64,000 nt of DNA from Polyodon spathula (GCF_017654505.1 NC_054559.1:8771281-8835280), one strand, 5' to 3'. Positions 51,670 to 64,000 are shown, counted from the stretch's first letter. Numbers and translations: made by a program. Notes: a model not told the origin generated them from the letters alone.

Positions 51670-54600
51670 CTATGTTTAGTTTTCTATGATAAAATATGCA
51701 GGCATGTTCAGGATCAACGCTATTATACAGTAATAACCAGTACACTTTGTCAGTGCCCAGAAAAGTCAGTTAATTGTAATAAGCTTAGCATCAAATGTTC
51801 TCTATATAATACACATGGATAGAACTAGAATAATAATACCGAATTGTGGAGCAAAAAGGTTAAAACTTTCCATAAGGTGGCTACATTTAATAACAGATTG
51901 AGCTATTTACTCTTCTACTTATAATCTTCATTTGCAATATTAACATCTGAAAAGGAAAAACACCAGTTACAATTCTAAGACAAACAAGAAACAACTTTGG
52001 ACTGCTCACAACACCTTAATTAAATGTTTCAGTTGTTTATTTCTGATTTGGTAATTTTATTGGATGGGTTTTTCAAATCTGAAAATATTGTTCTAATGAC
52101 GTTTTGGAGTAATGTGCTTTGAGAATCTTGCCCCAAGTGTTTAAAAGCCTGGGATTCAATGGACTGTAAACTAATCATGGCAGCTGGTCCCGTCAGCAAC
52201 CAAAAACAAAGTCTACTCAACAGCCTTCCAGCTTTAATTAAAATAAATGTTAGGTGCTTTGTAATGTCTGTCTTCCTGTTGTTGCAATGGAGCTACGCTA
52301 TGCCCACGCACAATGTGTGCACCAGCAGCTATCTCTTTCACAAATAATCTCTTTCTATTAATCTTCAACTGAAAGAATTATCCATGAAAACTGACAATTA
52401 CATATCAAGCACTTCATCAAAAAGACAAATACAGTAATTATTACATTTGCATATATTTTTAAATAATTTTCAATTAAATCATTTTTGTGGAGTGCACTGG
52501 TATAACCAGGAGAGAAAGTCACATTTTGCAAATGTTGTACATTTTCCAATTATCATTCCATGTACATGATAACCCGGTAACACATAAAAGTGCAGTAATG
52601 ACTGCAAAAGCAAACCACAATTCACTATCTTCCTTTTGTCAAATTACAGTTTAACACAAGCAAAACAAATAACAGTGACATATTCATATAATCAGCTGCA
52701 TGTGGTTTAAAGCACACCAAACATTTACTGAATTCAGTAAATCGTAGACAGCTATTTTACATATCCCATCACAATGGATTGTTTAAGGTCATCAGTGTTC
52801 TTACACATATCTTAAGTGTAATTTTACTTTGATGTGACAGGTAGCTTTGTAGTAAACCATTAGGCTAGAACTGTTAAAATGGGTCAGTTTCAAGACTGAC
52901 AGTTATATTCTGTGTGTACTATTACATTTGTAAGTAAAATTTTCAAATGACACCAAGGCAATTCTCTATGTTGGTATCCAAGGAAAGTCCACGAAGAGCA
53001 CAAACTGTGTCATTATAAGCATTCTCACACAGCCCCACAACTGTGGTCATTTGAGTAAATTAGAGACATTTAGTCATGAAGCACCACAGGCACAATTGGG
53101 CCAGTAACATTATAACCTAGTATAACCTAGGAAAATGCATGAACCCAGAAAAATGGGCCAGTGTGCCAAAAAGCTAAAAACAACACATTGAGAAAAAAAA
53201 AAATTAAAAGCACGTATAACGCCCTAATTGAACTAGTCCGAACTTTCTTCATATTTGTTGTACAGTCAGAATCTGAGACTAGTTTTTAAGTAGTCTTATG
53301 TGCTGTTGGTAAGACTCGTTCACTTGACTTGGCACATTTTACAATTCGTCGAGTGGAGTGGAAGATAGACTTAATCTGGCTTCATGATAACAGTGAAACA
53401 AATGTCATGTTCTGCCTTGTTTATGTCCAACAAAATGAAAAAAAAAAAACACTACCTCAATGGCCCAAGGGGCCAGTAGTTAAAAAAATCTAAATGTAGA
53501 GCTCTTGATGTGTTTGCAGTTTGAAAGCATTGTTTATATTGAACAACAATCTAAACAGAAGAGCCATTGATGCCAGTCACACAAAATACAAAATGCCCTT
53601 ACATGCAAAGGAAAACTCAACCGTTGATGGAGATGGAAGCCATTTGTCAAGCCACTGACACATGAGATCAGATGACATATTATCCGATTTATACAAAGAA
53701 GTAGATCAGTTAAAACACAAGCAATATAATACATTTAAATAAGAATGTATTTTATGCAAATCAGGAAAAGGTGGTAAGTTTCCAGGTGAAACAGAAAAAA
53801 GACATTTCTTCTGCGCTACTGACGGTTTATTTAAATCAAAGACAGCACAAATGAGACCTTAACCGTTCAATCTATAGAGATCAGGACCTTGAACATGGAA
53901 TCCAGAGCATATTCTGATTGTAATCTTCTGCTGTAAATTCACAGATTAGTGTCTGGATTGATTGCTTCCCCTTTAGTCATTGGAATGTCGGAGGTACATA
54001 TCAAGATCTTTCAAGAATTAATAATTCCTGAGAGACGATGACCTATGCATAGATTGAAACACTGCTGACTGGTGTCTAGGATATATATATAAAACAAGCC
54101 TGACAATAGTGACTGTCTATCCAGGGCCAAAGGTGCTGTACATTGGGATGGGAGCTGGGACTGTACAGTACTCAGTCTGTGGATAAGCTAATGCTACTAA
54201 TGTTCCCCATCTAACGAACCAGAAGTGCATTTAATCTAATGCTTCTTCTATTACCAGATGCCCGTTATATTTTATTTAGTGTAACTAAATAGCTTGTTAC
54301 AATTTAGTGGTATTTATAAATTCTTATATGGCAAAAGACCAGGATTATGTTTCATAATATACATATGAAAAGTAGAAGTGTGCATTGGTGGCATTTGAAG
54401 ACTTTTTGTGCAGCATTGTATACTGAAAATATGTTGAAATAGTAAGTTAAAAATATGTCATCAAGGGAAAGAAAATTGTGTATTGAATTTTACTGAAAGA
54501 TAGTGACTTTCTGACCAAGCCCTCGTCCGTGGTTTAGGATCTGAGCTCTGGAGGTGCTTTACATTTGGGCTTTGAAGGTTAATCTATGAAAGGATGAGTC

Positions 54601-55395
54601 AAATCATGGAGATAGGGCTGGAAACTAGGCAGTGTTTGTATGTGCATATTTACCAACCAGGAAGCATGCCAGTAACATCAAGTTGTTTATTATGAATAGG
54701 TTAAGGGAATAATTACAGAAAATATGACAGCAACTGACATTAGTTACTGCTGCTATAAAACTGCTGGCCTAAATTAAAAGTAAGGCTTTTATGAATAATA
54801 CAAATATTTAAAACTGCACCCTAACCGATACCAAGCATGTTCTTATGTGTTAACATTAACTGGATTAACAGCACAGTAATCAGTCACAGTGAAATTACAT
54901 GTGTAATTACAACTTTCAATAGTGACTTTCTTAATTACACTATAATTAAAAGCATAGCCGCTCAGTTGAAGTGTTATTACTGCCATCTAACATACACTTT
55001 TCAAAGATCTTTACATTTTTGTGAATAGGACACAATGTCTGAGATATTAAGAGGTCCTAAATACAAGAATAATGCAGACAGTGACTGTCAATGTAGCCAC
55101 CGTGCAAATACTGTGCACCTTCATCCCCTGTAGAACAACTGTAATTATTTAAGACATCTCTGTCTCACTATTCACATCCTACTTCTCTCCAAGGACCTAA
55201 TTACTGTGATTAGTTTTAGGATTTTTAGACCTTGCTTTATATAACAGTTTGTTCCCTACAGTGTAAATGTTCTTAATCTACGATTTCTTATAAGGTGCAT
55301 TACCATCTCTTTATTGTCTGTAATGTATTATTCGCTGTTGATAGTTTCTGTATCATCAGCTATATCTACGTATTGCTGTACTAAGTGCATGTATT
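51670..55395. other. Gene-free sequence
   Basis: Unique AT-rich DNA without legible transposons. The stretch 54880-55015 contains a palindrome, GTAATTACAnnn-type (AATTACATGTGTAATTAC), and a TTCAAAGATCTTTAC word in low-repeat sequence; see findings. No gene is recognised. Confidence 0.4.
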
Positions 55396-55454
55396 TATGA
55401 AGTAACTACTATGTAAATATGCAGTAATTAGAGACATAATGTTAAGTGTTGCCA
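55396..55454 (+). repeat. Dispersed repeat fragment, copy 2
   Basis: Similar to 8017-8072, with the shared GAAGTAACTACTATGTAAAT and AGTAATTAGA words and a following ATAATGTTAAGTGTT. It lacks the telomere-like run seen ahead of copy 1. Confidence 0.5.
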
Positions 55455-55713
55455 AATCATTTCTAATTACCAGGCCCACAGGCACACTACCAAAACTAGC
55501 AAACTACGCCAATAAATGAAACATAAGCTACTCTTAATAATACAAATTTAAATAAACGACATCCCCCCGTGGAGGGTAAAACATCTACAGTAGATGGACT
55601 GTACAGTCAATACAGTTTAGCTTGTCTACCAAGCATCCAGGCCTGTTTGTTTTGCCACATTCTCAGCCAAGCTGTAGTCAAGGCAATCCGGTGATTGATT
55701 TTATAATCCTGCA

Positions 55714-56262
55714 TAACAACAGCAACAACAACAACATTTTATTTATACAGAACCTTTCATAGCAAGTATCGCAAGGCACTTTACAAGATGTAAACAAACA
55801 AAAAGAAAAAGTACAATTAAGTACAGTTAAAAGCCAGTTAAAAGTAGTTAGATACAATTAAAAGCCAATTTAAAATAATAAGTCTTTAAAGACGTTTTAA
55901 AAAACTCCAGTCTGAACTTTTAATATAATTTAGCAAGGAGTTCCAAAGTCTGGGTGCATAAGCAGAAAAAGCCCTGTCAGCCTGAGTGCGCAGCCTGGAG
56001 TTGGGGACAACCAACAGACCTGCCTGAGAGGCACGCAGGCTGCGAGCAGGGACATAGGGAGTAAGCAGGTTAGCAATATATAAAGGAGCAGTGCCAGTTA
56101 GAGCTTTATAGGTTAGCAATGTAATTTTAAAATCAATCCTAAAGTTAACAGGCAACCAATGAATTTGACATACGATCATGAGCTTTTGATCTTGTTAAGA
56201 CAAGAGCAGCAGCATTCTGGACATATTGGAGCCTTCTAAGAGTAATATTAATAAGCACAAGC
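55714..56262 (-). mobile_element. 5'-truncated LINE (L2/CR1/Rex-like) 3' end
   Basis: On the minus strand the C-terminal part of a LINE ORF2 runs into a short 3' region. That region contains GTGCCTTGCGATACTTGCTA, then TATAAATAAAAT and a (TTG)n tail ending at about 55714. The tail layout (a 'cttgcgatactt' word, AATAAA-like word and microsatellite) is standard for fish L2/CR1-group elements. Only the last 550 bp or so survive, as usual for 5'-truncated insertions. Confidence 0.85.
55886..56262 (-). pseudogene. LINE ORF2 C-terminal relic
   Basis: The frame from 56179 reads IHWLPVNFRIDFKITLLTYK, ALTGTAPLYIANLLTPY, RSLRASQAGLLVVPNSR, DRAFSAYAPRLWNSL. This is the well-known region downstream of the reverse transcriptase palm in L2/CR1/Rex LINEs (consensus HWLPVxxRIxFK and APxLWNSLP). 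Just upstream in another frame, RLQYVQNAAALVLTRSK (about 56200-56250) is the preceding conserved block, so one frameshift separates them. Reverse transcriptase active-site and endonuclease domains are absent. Confidence 0.9.
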
Positions 56263-56301
56263 TGAGTCAGACATGAAAAAGCTTATTTCCAGAATCTTTA
56301 A

Positions 56302-56885
56302 CCCTTAGCGGTCCATTTATTCAGCGCTTATCATGTGCATCAGGTCCAATTTATTTTCATACACATGGTTTATTTTACACGCATTGTTGAATTTTTTTTT
56401 TCCAGAGCAAAACGGGATTAAAAGGCACTACATAGCAAAACGATACTCGGTATTGCATCTCCAGTCAAGCCCCACCCCTTGTTCGCTGTGTTTTTCACAT
56501 ACCTCTTCATAATCGTGCATACTGATAAATCCTCTCCTGATCACTTGTTTTATCACCAAACTCCTCAATAATGAGATGTCATTATTTTATTACTGTAACA
56601 TAAAAGCTTTGCAAATGTCTGTGATATTCTTTGAGCGCAGGATGCGGAAGCAGCTGTCTTGCTTGTGTCCGTGTTATCTCTGTGGTGCAGGGGTTATGTG
56701 TACTGCTCAGATCCGCCCTTTTTTTCTGGCTCCTATCAGTCTCACAGCTATTGAAAGGTTTTCTCTGCTTTTTCAAGAGAAAGAACGACTAGAGACCTGT
56801 GCTTGACGTCTTTTTGAAGACGTCTTTCAGACTGGAAAGGAAAAATTGTAATGTCGAACCTGGTCCGACATAGGACCTCAAAGGC
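56302..56885. mobile_element. piggyBac/Looper-like MITE (584 bp)
   Basis: TTAA flanks it at 56298-56301 and 56886-56889. The left end CCCTTAGCGGTCC and the reverse complement of the right end GCCTTTGAGGTCC are an imperfect 13-bp inverted repeat. Near the right end GACGTCTT/AAGACGTC palindromic words occur (about 56806-56826). The 76-residue open frame at 56576 resembles no transposase. The GGTCC-containing terminus recalls Looper-type piggyBac elements (inference). It lies about 35 bp beyond the LINE relic. Confidence 0.75.
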
Positions 56886-56889
56886 TTAA

Positions 56890-59800
56890 CCGTTATTGTA
56901 GCCTTGGCTTAAGCCTCAACCCACCTCTTTCACAACGATGTAAAGGGCTGCATTTGGAAATGACTGTGCTGTGCTGTACTGTAGAATATATAATGTGCTT
57001 CAGCGATTGTTCCCCCAGCAGACAATAATATAATCTCAAATATAAATTGTATTGTTTTTTTTTTTTTTTTGTATTTGAGTTATATCTAGGAAAATACCAT
57101 GTGCTGCTATCTGTTCCTCGTGATGTGATTTATTCATATGACTATTGCATTCTATGACTTTCCACAGAAAAAGGGCTTCTCAGGGTTTATTTTTGTATTG
57201 CTTTTCAGAGTTACTCATTTTTCATTTTTTCTTTTTATCCTTCTCTGACCATATATTACTCATATCTCCCCTTTTTATATTTGTCTTTGTACAGATTTCA
57301 AAGAAGCAACACTGACATTTCATTACATTATGTGTTTGTTTCAGCATGCCTGGCTAAACTATCTGCACATACTTGCTTATTTGCACTACTATTAAAGCTG
57401 ATATATATTTTTTTAGATGTATAATGAGTTCCACCATGAACTTTGAGAATCGTATATTAAAACAAATGCCACACAAGTTCCTCTTCAGAAATGAGCATAT
57501 TAATAAATATTATGAATACTGTTCATAGTAATCGTTATTTAAGCAGATCATTTTCAATGGTGGAGAAAGAGTTAAATGCAGTAAGAATCATACACATTAG
57601 ACTTGGTGAGCTGTCAAAACAGAAAATGTGGGACATTTATCTGGATGCAATTTGGTTTGTGTAACCTGTTTGTTTGCTCAAAGTGATATCTGTGCAAAAT
57701 GATGGAGAGTAACATGATGAATGATCAGCTTTGCAGAAGGGTGCACATTTTGGAGTTGAATTGCACATTACACTATATCAGAACACCAACTCACTTAAAT
57801 GTCATTAATCTTTCACCAACAAGGTCATATCTTCCTTTCATTCATTTCCTTGAAACTTTTAAAAATACATGTGTATTTTGGACATTGAAAAGAAGCAGTA
57901 GTAGGTAGTTAATGTTTTTTTTTTTTTTTTTTTTGTCATATGTTCTTTGCTAAATTGACATAAATTAGAATCGGAGAATAAAAGACTTAAGGGTTGCCAA
58001 CTTATGCCAACTTCAACTCTTGTCGTCTGTACAAACAGCTACTTCATCTTTATTGTGCCGTCTCTATAAGAAGTGCTGAATATATAATTTGGTTTTTGTT
58101 TTCAACCACATAATGAATCAAATTTACAAAGATTTTAATTATGACATTTTAAGAGTTTGTCTTATTTAATGAATATTGCTTTTTATGAATACTGTTGTAT
58201 AGTTAAGAAGGTGGTTCCAAATATTTTTGAATAGTGCTTAAAACCATATTGACTAGTGTTCATATAAAATCATAATTTAATTGAAGAAAGTCAAACCCAT
58301 TTAATGGTTTACCTTGCATACCATAATAATTTTGTCGCACCTGTGATCTCGAAACAGAGATTATTTGCAGAGAATCTGTGAAATCTACAGCAATGTTCAC
58401 GTTCTCCCAAATGAAGGATTCTAAGATGGATTTGAATTACCCGATAAGAATGTTTGGCAAGAAGAGTCAGATTTGCTCGCATATCTAGGCAATTCCGCAA
58501 AGTTAAATGAATTAAGCTTCAGAACAAAATGAGATCTCTTCCTTGTGACAGGGAGACCATCTCCTGTTAAGAAACGGTAATAACAAAAGGGTTGAACTCT
58601 GTCAGAGCTCATCACAGCTGGATATCACCATTTCCTCCTCGCAGGCTGGTGGTAAAGACATTCATTTTCTGTTTTTTACACAGTTCCTTTGAGAGATGGA
58701 ACGCTGAACATAGTGTGGTAAGCAAGGGAACTGGAATAAATACTGCCTGATGAAATAGATGGAAGTTTTGTCAAACACAGAGCCTCATTATTAATGGGGC
58801 CTGGTTCAGTCGGCTGTTCAAAATTGGCAAAACTCTGCTCATCTTGTGTCTGTATTTGTTTTAAAGAATTTATTTGGGTAGTCACAGACCAATAACTTTA
58901 ATGGAAATTCAGAAAAATAAATCCACTTAAGACAATCACTGGCTTTGGCAATTAAAGGATTAGAGGTGCAGATTAATTCAGCCATGAGCACTGTAGAGCA
59001 GTTAAGACTACTATTTTATATTGGCATTGGTGCTAATTGATTGTGACTTAAGCCTTATATAAATCCATAAAGATAGACCTAAAAACTCCCCAAACTGATA
59101 GAAAGCCTGTCTGAGCATGGATTGTAAAGAGGTCTGAGGGGATAAATGATTTATTGCATCTTAATCTCAACTATATAATGAATTGCATTGTCGTAGCATT
59201 TTTATCTGACCATGCCAGGATTGAGAAAACCCCAAAGTGCAAATCTTGAAACTAGTTTTCTAACACTTTCATTTAGCACTAGATATAAACCTATATGGGC
59301 TATCAAACACAAGTAAGCCAGAAGCACAGCAGAGTGAATAGGATTTCAAAACAAAACAAAACAAAACAAAAAAACGTTAGGATCTTGTAATTGTTTCTTT
59401 TAGCTTTTAGGGTATGGTTCAATTATCTGAAAAATCAGATAACCAGTTCATGCCTCAATTAGTCAGCACGGTCACTTAGTGTTGTGGTGTAATTGCATTT
59501 TCCTTCTTATACCATGTACAGACTACATATTGACTGAATCAGACCCAACATAGTTCTGTACCAAGATCTGTTCAATACTCCATAGATATCATGGAATACT
59601 ACATATAGTTACCTTCAGTAAGTGAAAACAATCATTCAGAAGCATCATTTTAAAGTAATAAATATGATGGTGGCAAACTGTGCTAGCATCTATTCTTCTG
59701 AAAACGTATCAAGAGAAGAGTATTGAAGTTTCTGAAATGAATCCTCAGTTGATTTCCTTTACACTCATTACCTCTGGTTTAGTACCTCTGCTGTCTCTCC

Positions 59801-60012
59801 CAGAGATGAGAGAGTAACATTACTCTTAAGATGGCTTTTTGAGTCTGAACGCGGGATTTTAATGATCTATGAGGCGTCTCCTGCTGTGGCAGGACCCTTT
59901 AACTTCAGGAGATGAATGCATAATAATACACAAATATAAAGATTATAGTAAAGATGGACATCATTAAGCTCACTGTCTTCATTACTAAACGTACCTTATT
60001 GCTGTCCTTTCC
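56890..60012. other. Gene-free sequence
   Basis: No gene. T runs lie at 57056-57070 and 57916-57934, and an (AAAAC)n run at about 59349-59373. The stretches 58300-58640 and 59740-59910 are high-complexity unique sequence without exon signals; either could be conserved non-coding DNA. Confidence 0.4.
59349..59373. repeat. (AAAAC)n short repeat
   Basis: About four to five units of a pentanucleotide. Confidence 0.9.
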
Positions 60013-60330
60013 AACAATCACAGGTGTGGCCATTCCCCAGTTAAAAAATTGAGTGCTAATTGGGGAGTGGCCACATGTACACAAGGCAGGAGAAATCCTG
60101 TGTCTTGTAAAGGGTGTGCGTTACCTGTATGTTAAACTGTGGTTTTCTGTGTTAGTCAGTGAAGGTGAATTCCACAGCCTGACATCAGTGTTAGTATTCA
60201 TTATTGTTTTGTTGAAACCTGTTATTTTGGCTCTCGTGCCCTGTTTGTTTATATATTAAAAATGCTTAAACTGCAGCTCCTTGTTTCTGTGTCATTCCTG
60301 ATGCTGTCCTGCTACATTTATGTACAGCAT
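60013..60330 (+). mobile_element. LTR-like unit C (partial)
   Basis: It contains TAATTGGGGAGTGGCCACAT near 60058-60076, comparable with the ATTGGGAGATGGCCACGT promoter stretch of unit A. A transcribed-region-like segment then leads to TATATATTAAAAATG and a CTGTGTCATTCCTG tail, like the poly-A and U5 part of an LTR. The TG start seen in units A and B is not clear, so it is a diverged or 5'-truncated copy. Both borders are approximate. Confidence 0.45.
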
Positions 60331-61831
60331 TTAACAATTCGATTATTTAGAAATTATATCAATGCTAGTTTCAAAACACAAAAATACAGTGGACTGTATT
60401 TAAATGATCTAAAAATAACAGTTTATATTACATTTGTTTACACAGATTGCATATTCATTTAGAGTGTAAGCCTTTATATAATAACCATGCAGTGTCTGAA
60501 TGCACACAAACATATATACAGTAAGCACAGATAGAAAATTGCTCACTCATACTTATTAATGTGGCAAGCTGGAATAATGTTTTGTAGAAGTAAAAGCCAC
60601 TCCTCTGGCTTGTCATGGTAACCAAAGACAGTTTTTATTATGACACAATGGGTATTTCTTTCTTGTGCTGTTATGACTTCATTATGATAGCATCTTTTAA
60701 AGTCAGATTGTCCTCACAAACCATAATGATAACACCACATGATGATCACTTACAGGGAACTAGTAAAGCTGCCAGGAACTCATCAATCTTTTTACAGATA
60801 GAGCTTTCTGATGGTAATTTATGTATCTTAAAGATGAAAGTGATAAGGTAATTCTAGGATACTACTGGTATCCACTACAGAATGAAGCTACGGTGTGTGG
60901 TTCTTCCATTTCACAGTTGAGGATATAGATTTTTACTTTCGTGCAATGAGCAGGCTAAAATCAGATGTAATGCAGGAAATTACTTGGGTGACAGATGCTT
61001 TAATATAAAAAGGTGACTGCCTCTGTCCATGGCCTGCATATCTGTACTGTATGCAGCTGTGGTGGTATAGATGGAAGGATTAGGGTATTTTCAAAATGTA
61101 AGTAACCAGTAAAATGATGGATAAGTCACACATTTCAAAAACAAGAAAAATACATTTGAAGTTATGATTTAATTAAGAACTACATACTGTCGTCTAAATA
61201 GGTACCACGGTGCCATAATTAATACACAGATGGCTTTAACTACATTTTTAAAACCTATATTTTGCAAATTCAATCAAACGTTATATAGCAGAATTCTGTA
61301 TAGCCGCTAACTGGGACTGAGCCCTGTGCGATTGTGAAAAAATGCGGTTGATCAGTAATCTCCCAGAACGTGATCTGTTCATTAATATATAATCCCCAAA
61401 TTTTAAATAAAATATTGGCAAATAAAATGCAGATAAACCCGCTTTATATTATGATTGCCATGCTGGGATAGTTAATTATAAAAAACAGGTTTGACTTTCG
61501 CCTTTCACAGCTCATCACAAGTGTGAGAAAAAAAGAGCTGAAAAAGCAGTGTTTTAATAACAGAACATCGTTAGAAAAAAGTAGGTTTGTGTCATTTGCA
61601 TATAAACAAATGCAAGCACTCTTTATAGCAAAAAAGACATTACTGAATGCATTGTACAGTAGTTTACCACAGTATAAGTATGTCATTAGAAGAAAGACAT
61701 TTTCTGCCATTTACTTACTGTGCATGTAAATGAATGCAAACAATTTGTTTTATAACAAACTTACAGAATTCACTGCATTTTAATACAATGTAGTATATAC
61801 TTTTTGACATTAGAAAACATTATGTTTTGTA
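60331..61831. other. Gene-free sequence
   Basis: No gene. Around 61600-61860 two AT-rich segments share TACTGTGCATGTAAATGAATGCAAA- and TACTGCAAATGTAAATAATTGCAAA-type words about 135 bp apart, suggesting a very old duplication. Confidence 0.4.
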
Positions 61832-62197
61832 TTATTTACTGCAAATGTAAATAATTGCAAAGTAGGTTTCATTCAGTAGGTTCCATGAACTGAAATTTGT
61901 CTTTTCAATAATCATTGGACCCAATACAGGAGCTCCAGTATTACGACACTGAAGGAACCAACAATACACAGCACTATCCACAATTATATTCACTTTGGAG
62001 AGGCCACTGCTGTCTGCGTCCCTGTTAAAATGTACACAGCCCTTTTCAAGACTTTGTATTATTTTTCGCTTTGTAGCAACAGAAAAATAATTTATTCGTT
62101 TTCTCTTGCCCTTGTCAGCAAGTTCTACTGTATTTGTATCAAAATACATGTTAAACATAGTTAAAAGGGTATTCAGATTAGCGTATTGGGAATTCAT
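61832..62197 (-). pseudogene. Tigger/pogo-like (CENP-B/Jerky type) transposase relic
   Basis: The minus-strand frame (121 residues) contains KRKRINYFSVATKRKIIQSL followed by EKG, resembling the first CENP-B-type helix-turn-helix (KRKR..S...K..II...EKG). Next comes VDSAVYCWFLQCRNTGAPVL then GPMIIEK, resembling the second DNA-binding domain (LDxALYxWFxQxRxxGxPVSGPMIxEKA). The middle of the first domain is partly lost, the usual Ser in PVSGPM is Leu, and no DDE domain follows. It is a fragment of a Tigger/Jerky-type element, not an intact gene. Confidence 0.7.
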
Positions 62198-62930
62198 CCT
62201 ACTTGATAGGCCATTTTATTAAAGCAGTGTGGTGCACAAGGTAGTTTTCTTTTAAACAAGTAACAATGTTTTATATGAGCTTGGTGCTAACTGTAGACAT
62301 TACACACATTATCTTTACTATTTGCCCAACCTATTAGAGATTATAGTCTTAGATGATGCCTTGGTTTGGTTCCTGTATTTTTTAAAGCTGTCTCAAGGAA
62401 ACAAAATACTATGGTGTAAATTAACATTAATTAAATCCTTATATCTCATTGTCTGAGCTGGAATATTTCTAGATGATTAGGCTTACTTTTTGTCGAAATG
62501 GAAATTTGGATATGTGGATTTGGAAAGCTAAGCACTTAAAAAAGACTGACCTTTATATAATGAGTATTGTTTCTCTTTAAACAGAAGGTGCATAGCAGAA
62601 AAAATTAAAATAGAAATAAAACTGAATATATGTTTTTTAAAAAGGCTAAATATCAGATGTGTGATAATTAATGTATTGGGGCTGGGATATATTCCCATCC
62701 AAATGTCAACATGATGAATGTATATTGGAACACAATATTATTTAAAACTTAACACTAATGTATTATTAACTTGGCTTTAAGAACAATGAGCCTCATAAGG
62801 GGAAAATGAAGAGCAGTGGTTATGAGTTACTAACATTAAATCATTACCCACAATGCATTTGCACAAACCACATAATTATATTTTAAAGTCGGTAATAAAG
62901 ACTAAATTATATACTTGTGTAACTTTAATG

Positions 62931-62938
<8 letters not shown>
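62198..62938. other. Gene-free sequence
   Basis: No feature recognised. Confidence 0.5.

Positions 62939-63000
<62 letters not shown>
62939..63000. repeat. (TG)n microsatellite
   Basis: About 31 uninterrupted GT units directly after a short TATATA stretch. Confidence 0.97.
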
Positions 63001-63002
<2 letters not shown>

Positions 63003-63556
63003 ACAGAACGGCTAAGATTGATACCCTGGTGTAACAGTACAAAGTAACTGATGCAAGGAACTTAAAAAATTCTAATGAACGGCAGATGCTTAAATCCCTT
63101 TAGTAGGGGCTGTACAAATAGGCAAAGGGGCAAAACCAGGATCTGAAATCTGCCCCTTCTTACTTCAAGCTAAGATGAGCAGGTGTGTATAGGTATAAAT
63201 ACTTGTTTCTTTCTTTCTTTTTGTATTTCAGGAATAATAATAGTATGTAGCTTACAACATAATAAATAACATTAACAACAATAAATAACAATAACATATA
63301 TGTGTTTTTGGCCACATATTTGACAGGGATTATTGTCTACATACAGCCATGTATACGTGTTTCATTTCCACATATCTCTTCTTTGTTTGGTACGACAAAA
63401 CTAACATCTTAGAGCATTTCAATGATAAAAAACGATCACCTGTTGTATTAGACATCTACATCAGGAATATTTTGAATACAGTTTGGCATGATGTGTTACA
63501 AAAGAAGCCAAAGCCGTTTGCTCTTCATACCTTGGTGAGCATAAATCCAACACATA
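63001..63556. other. Gene-free sequence
   Basis: No gene. Loosely repeated AATAACA-type words occur at about 63235-63300. Confidence 0.45.
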
Positions 63557-63665
63557 CAGGGGCGCTGGACCTAGGGGTGCTGGGGGTGCAGCAGCACCCC
63601 CTGGATTGAAGTGCTGTGCACCTGCTTCCATCATATACAGGGGCTACAGTGGTTTTGTGCAATGG
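63557..63665. mobile_element. Possible hAT-type transposon end with hairpin
   Basis: It starts CAGGGGCGCTGGACC and contains the hairpin GGGGTGCTG (63574-63582) / CAGCACCCC (63592-63600) with a short loop. A CAGGGGCG start plus a GGGGTGCTG-type subterminal hairpin is a pattern I associate with some fish hAT elements. The other end is not in the window, so this stays tentative. Confidence 0.35.
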
Positions 63666-64000
63666 CTTTCAGCACGCCCAGTATACAAATTAATATACAA
63701 ATTAATCACACCGGCAGTTAAATCATAGCATCGTCAACAATACATTTTTAATAGTCAGTTACCCTTTGAAAAGTACGTTTCAAGTAAGTTAATTTTGTCA
63801 TTTTATTCGGTCTGGATTATTACTTGGAAGATTTGCAATAGTTTCATTTTATTCATGTCACATTTTGTAAAGATGTAAAATAAATAAGCAATAGTAAGGG
63901 CACTAAAATATATTTACAGTAAACATAAATTGTAAATACCGGGTACTTGCGGCAGCTAGGACAGTTACTCAGGGTTTAATGACCTCCAGTAATCTAGTAC
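63666..64000. other. Gene-free sequence
   Basis: AT-rich, no feature recognised; it may be the interior of the element starting at 63557. Confidence 0.4.

Overview
This window is vertebrate nuclear DNA with no protein-coding gene that I can recognise. It is AT-rich, full of stop codons in all frames and packed with microsatellites: (TA)n, (TTA)n, (TG)n and (GA)n. It also carries many decayed transposable elements. Open reading frames over about 60 codons are either chance, translated microsatellites, or relics of transposases and a reverse transcriptase. The mix (Tc1-like elements with long inverted repeats, PIF/Harbinger, piggyBac-like MITEs, Tigger/pogo-like relics, Gypsy-style LTRs, an L2/CR1-like LINE tail and a tRNA-derived SINE) fits a ray-finned fish. 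A slowly evolving non-teleost lineage such as sturgeon, paddlefish or gar is my guess, not something the sequence proves. The window is most simply read as a gene desert or part of a very large intron.

Layout. 1-12 kb is mostly unique AT-rich DNA with long (TA)n and (TTA)n tracts, a diverged GATATC-rich palindromic repeat field at 5.3-5.8 kb and a 99-bp tandem duplication at 10.74-10.96 kb. A piggyBac-like MITE with TTAA at both ends lies at 12.2-13.06 kb. A complete but dead Tc1-like element with TA target duplications sits at 18.37-19.95 kb. From 23.2 to 27.4 kb there are two TIR-bearing MITE-like elements (23.25 and 25.67 kb), one orphan MITE end and two LTR-like units in opposite orientation. 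From 35.8 to 39.6 kb there is a Harbinger nuclease relic, then an old AT-rich repeat into which a Harbinger-derived element jumped, leaving TTA target duplications. The first part of that old repeat recurs inverted at 47.4-48.16 kb. A GC-richer island with a (GA)n tract and a 167-bp repeat is at 46.26-47.35 kb. A second Tc1-like element, whose transposase fragment still shows the whole DD34E triad, is at 48.70-50.09 kb. A SINE with good target duplications is at 51.18-51.65 kb. A LINE 3' end directly followed by a second piggyBac-like MITE is at 55.71-56.89 kb. A third LTR-like unit (60.0 kb), a Tigger/pogo transposase relic (61.8-62.2 kb), a long (TG)n tract (62.94 kb) and a possible hAT-type transposon end (63.56 kb) complete the window.

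There are no operons or interacting genes. The meaningful content is a record of transposition, including nested insertions and inverted repeat copies, plus a few unique stretches dense in homeodomain/SOX-like words that might be regulatory. I did not find an undescribed biological system. The strongest observations are the insertion footprints: TA, TTA, TTAA and a SINE target duplication.
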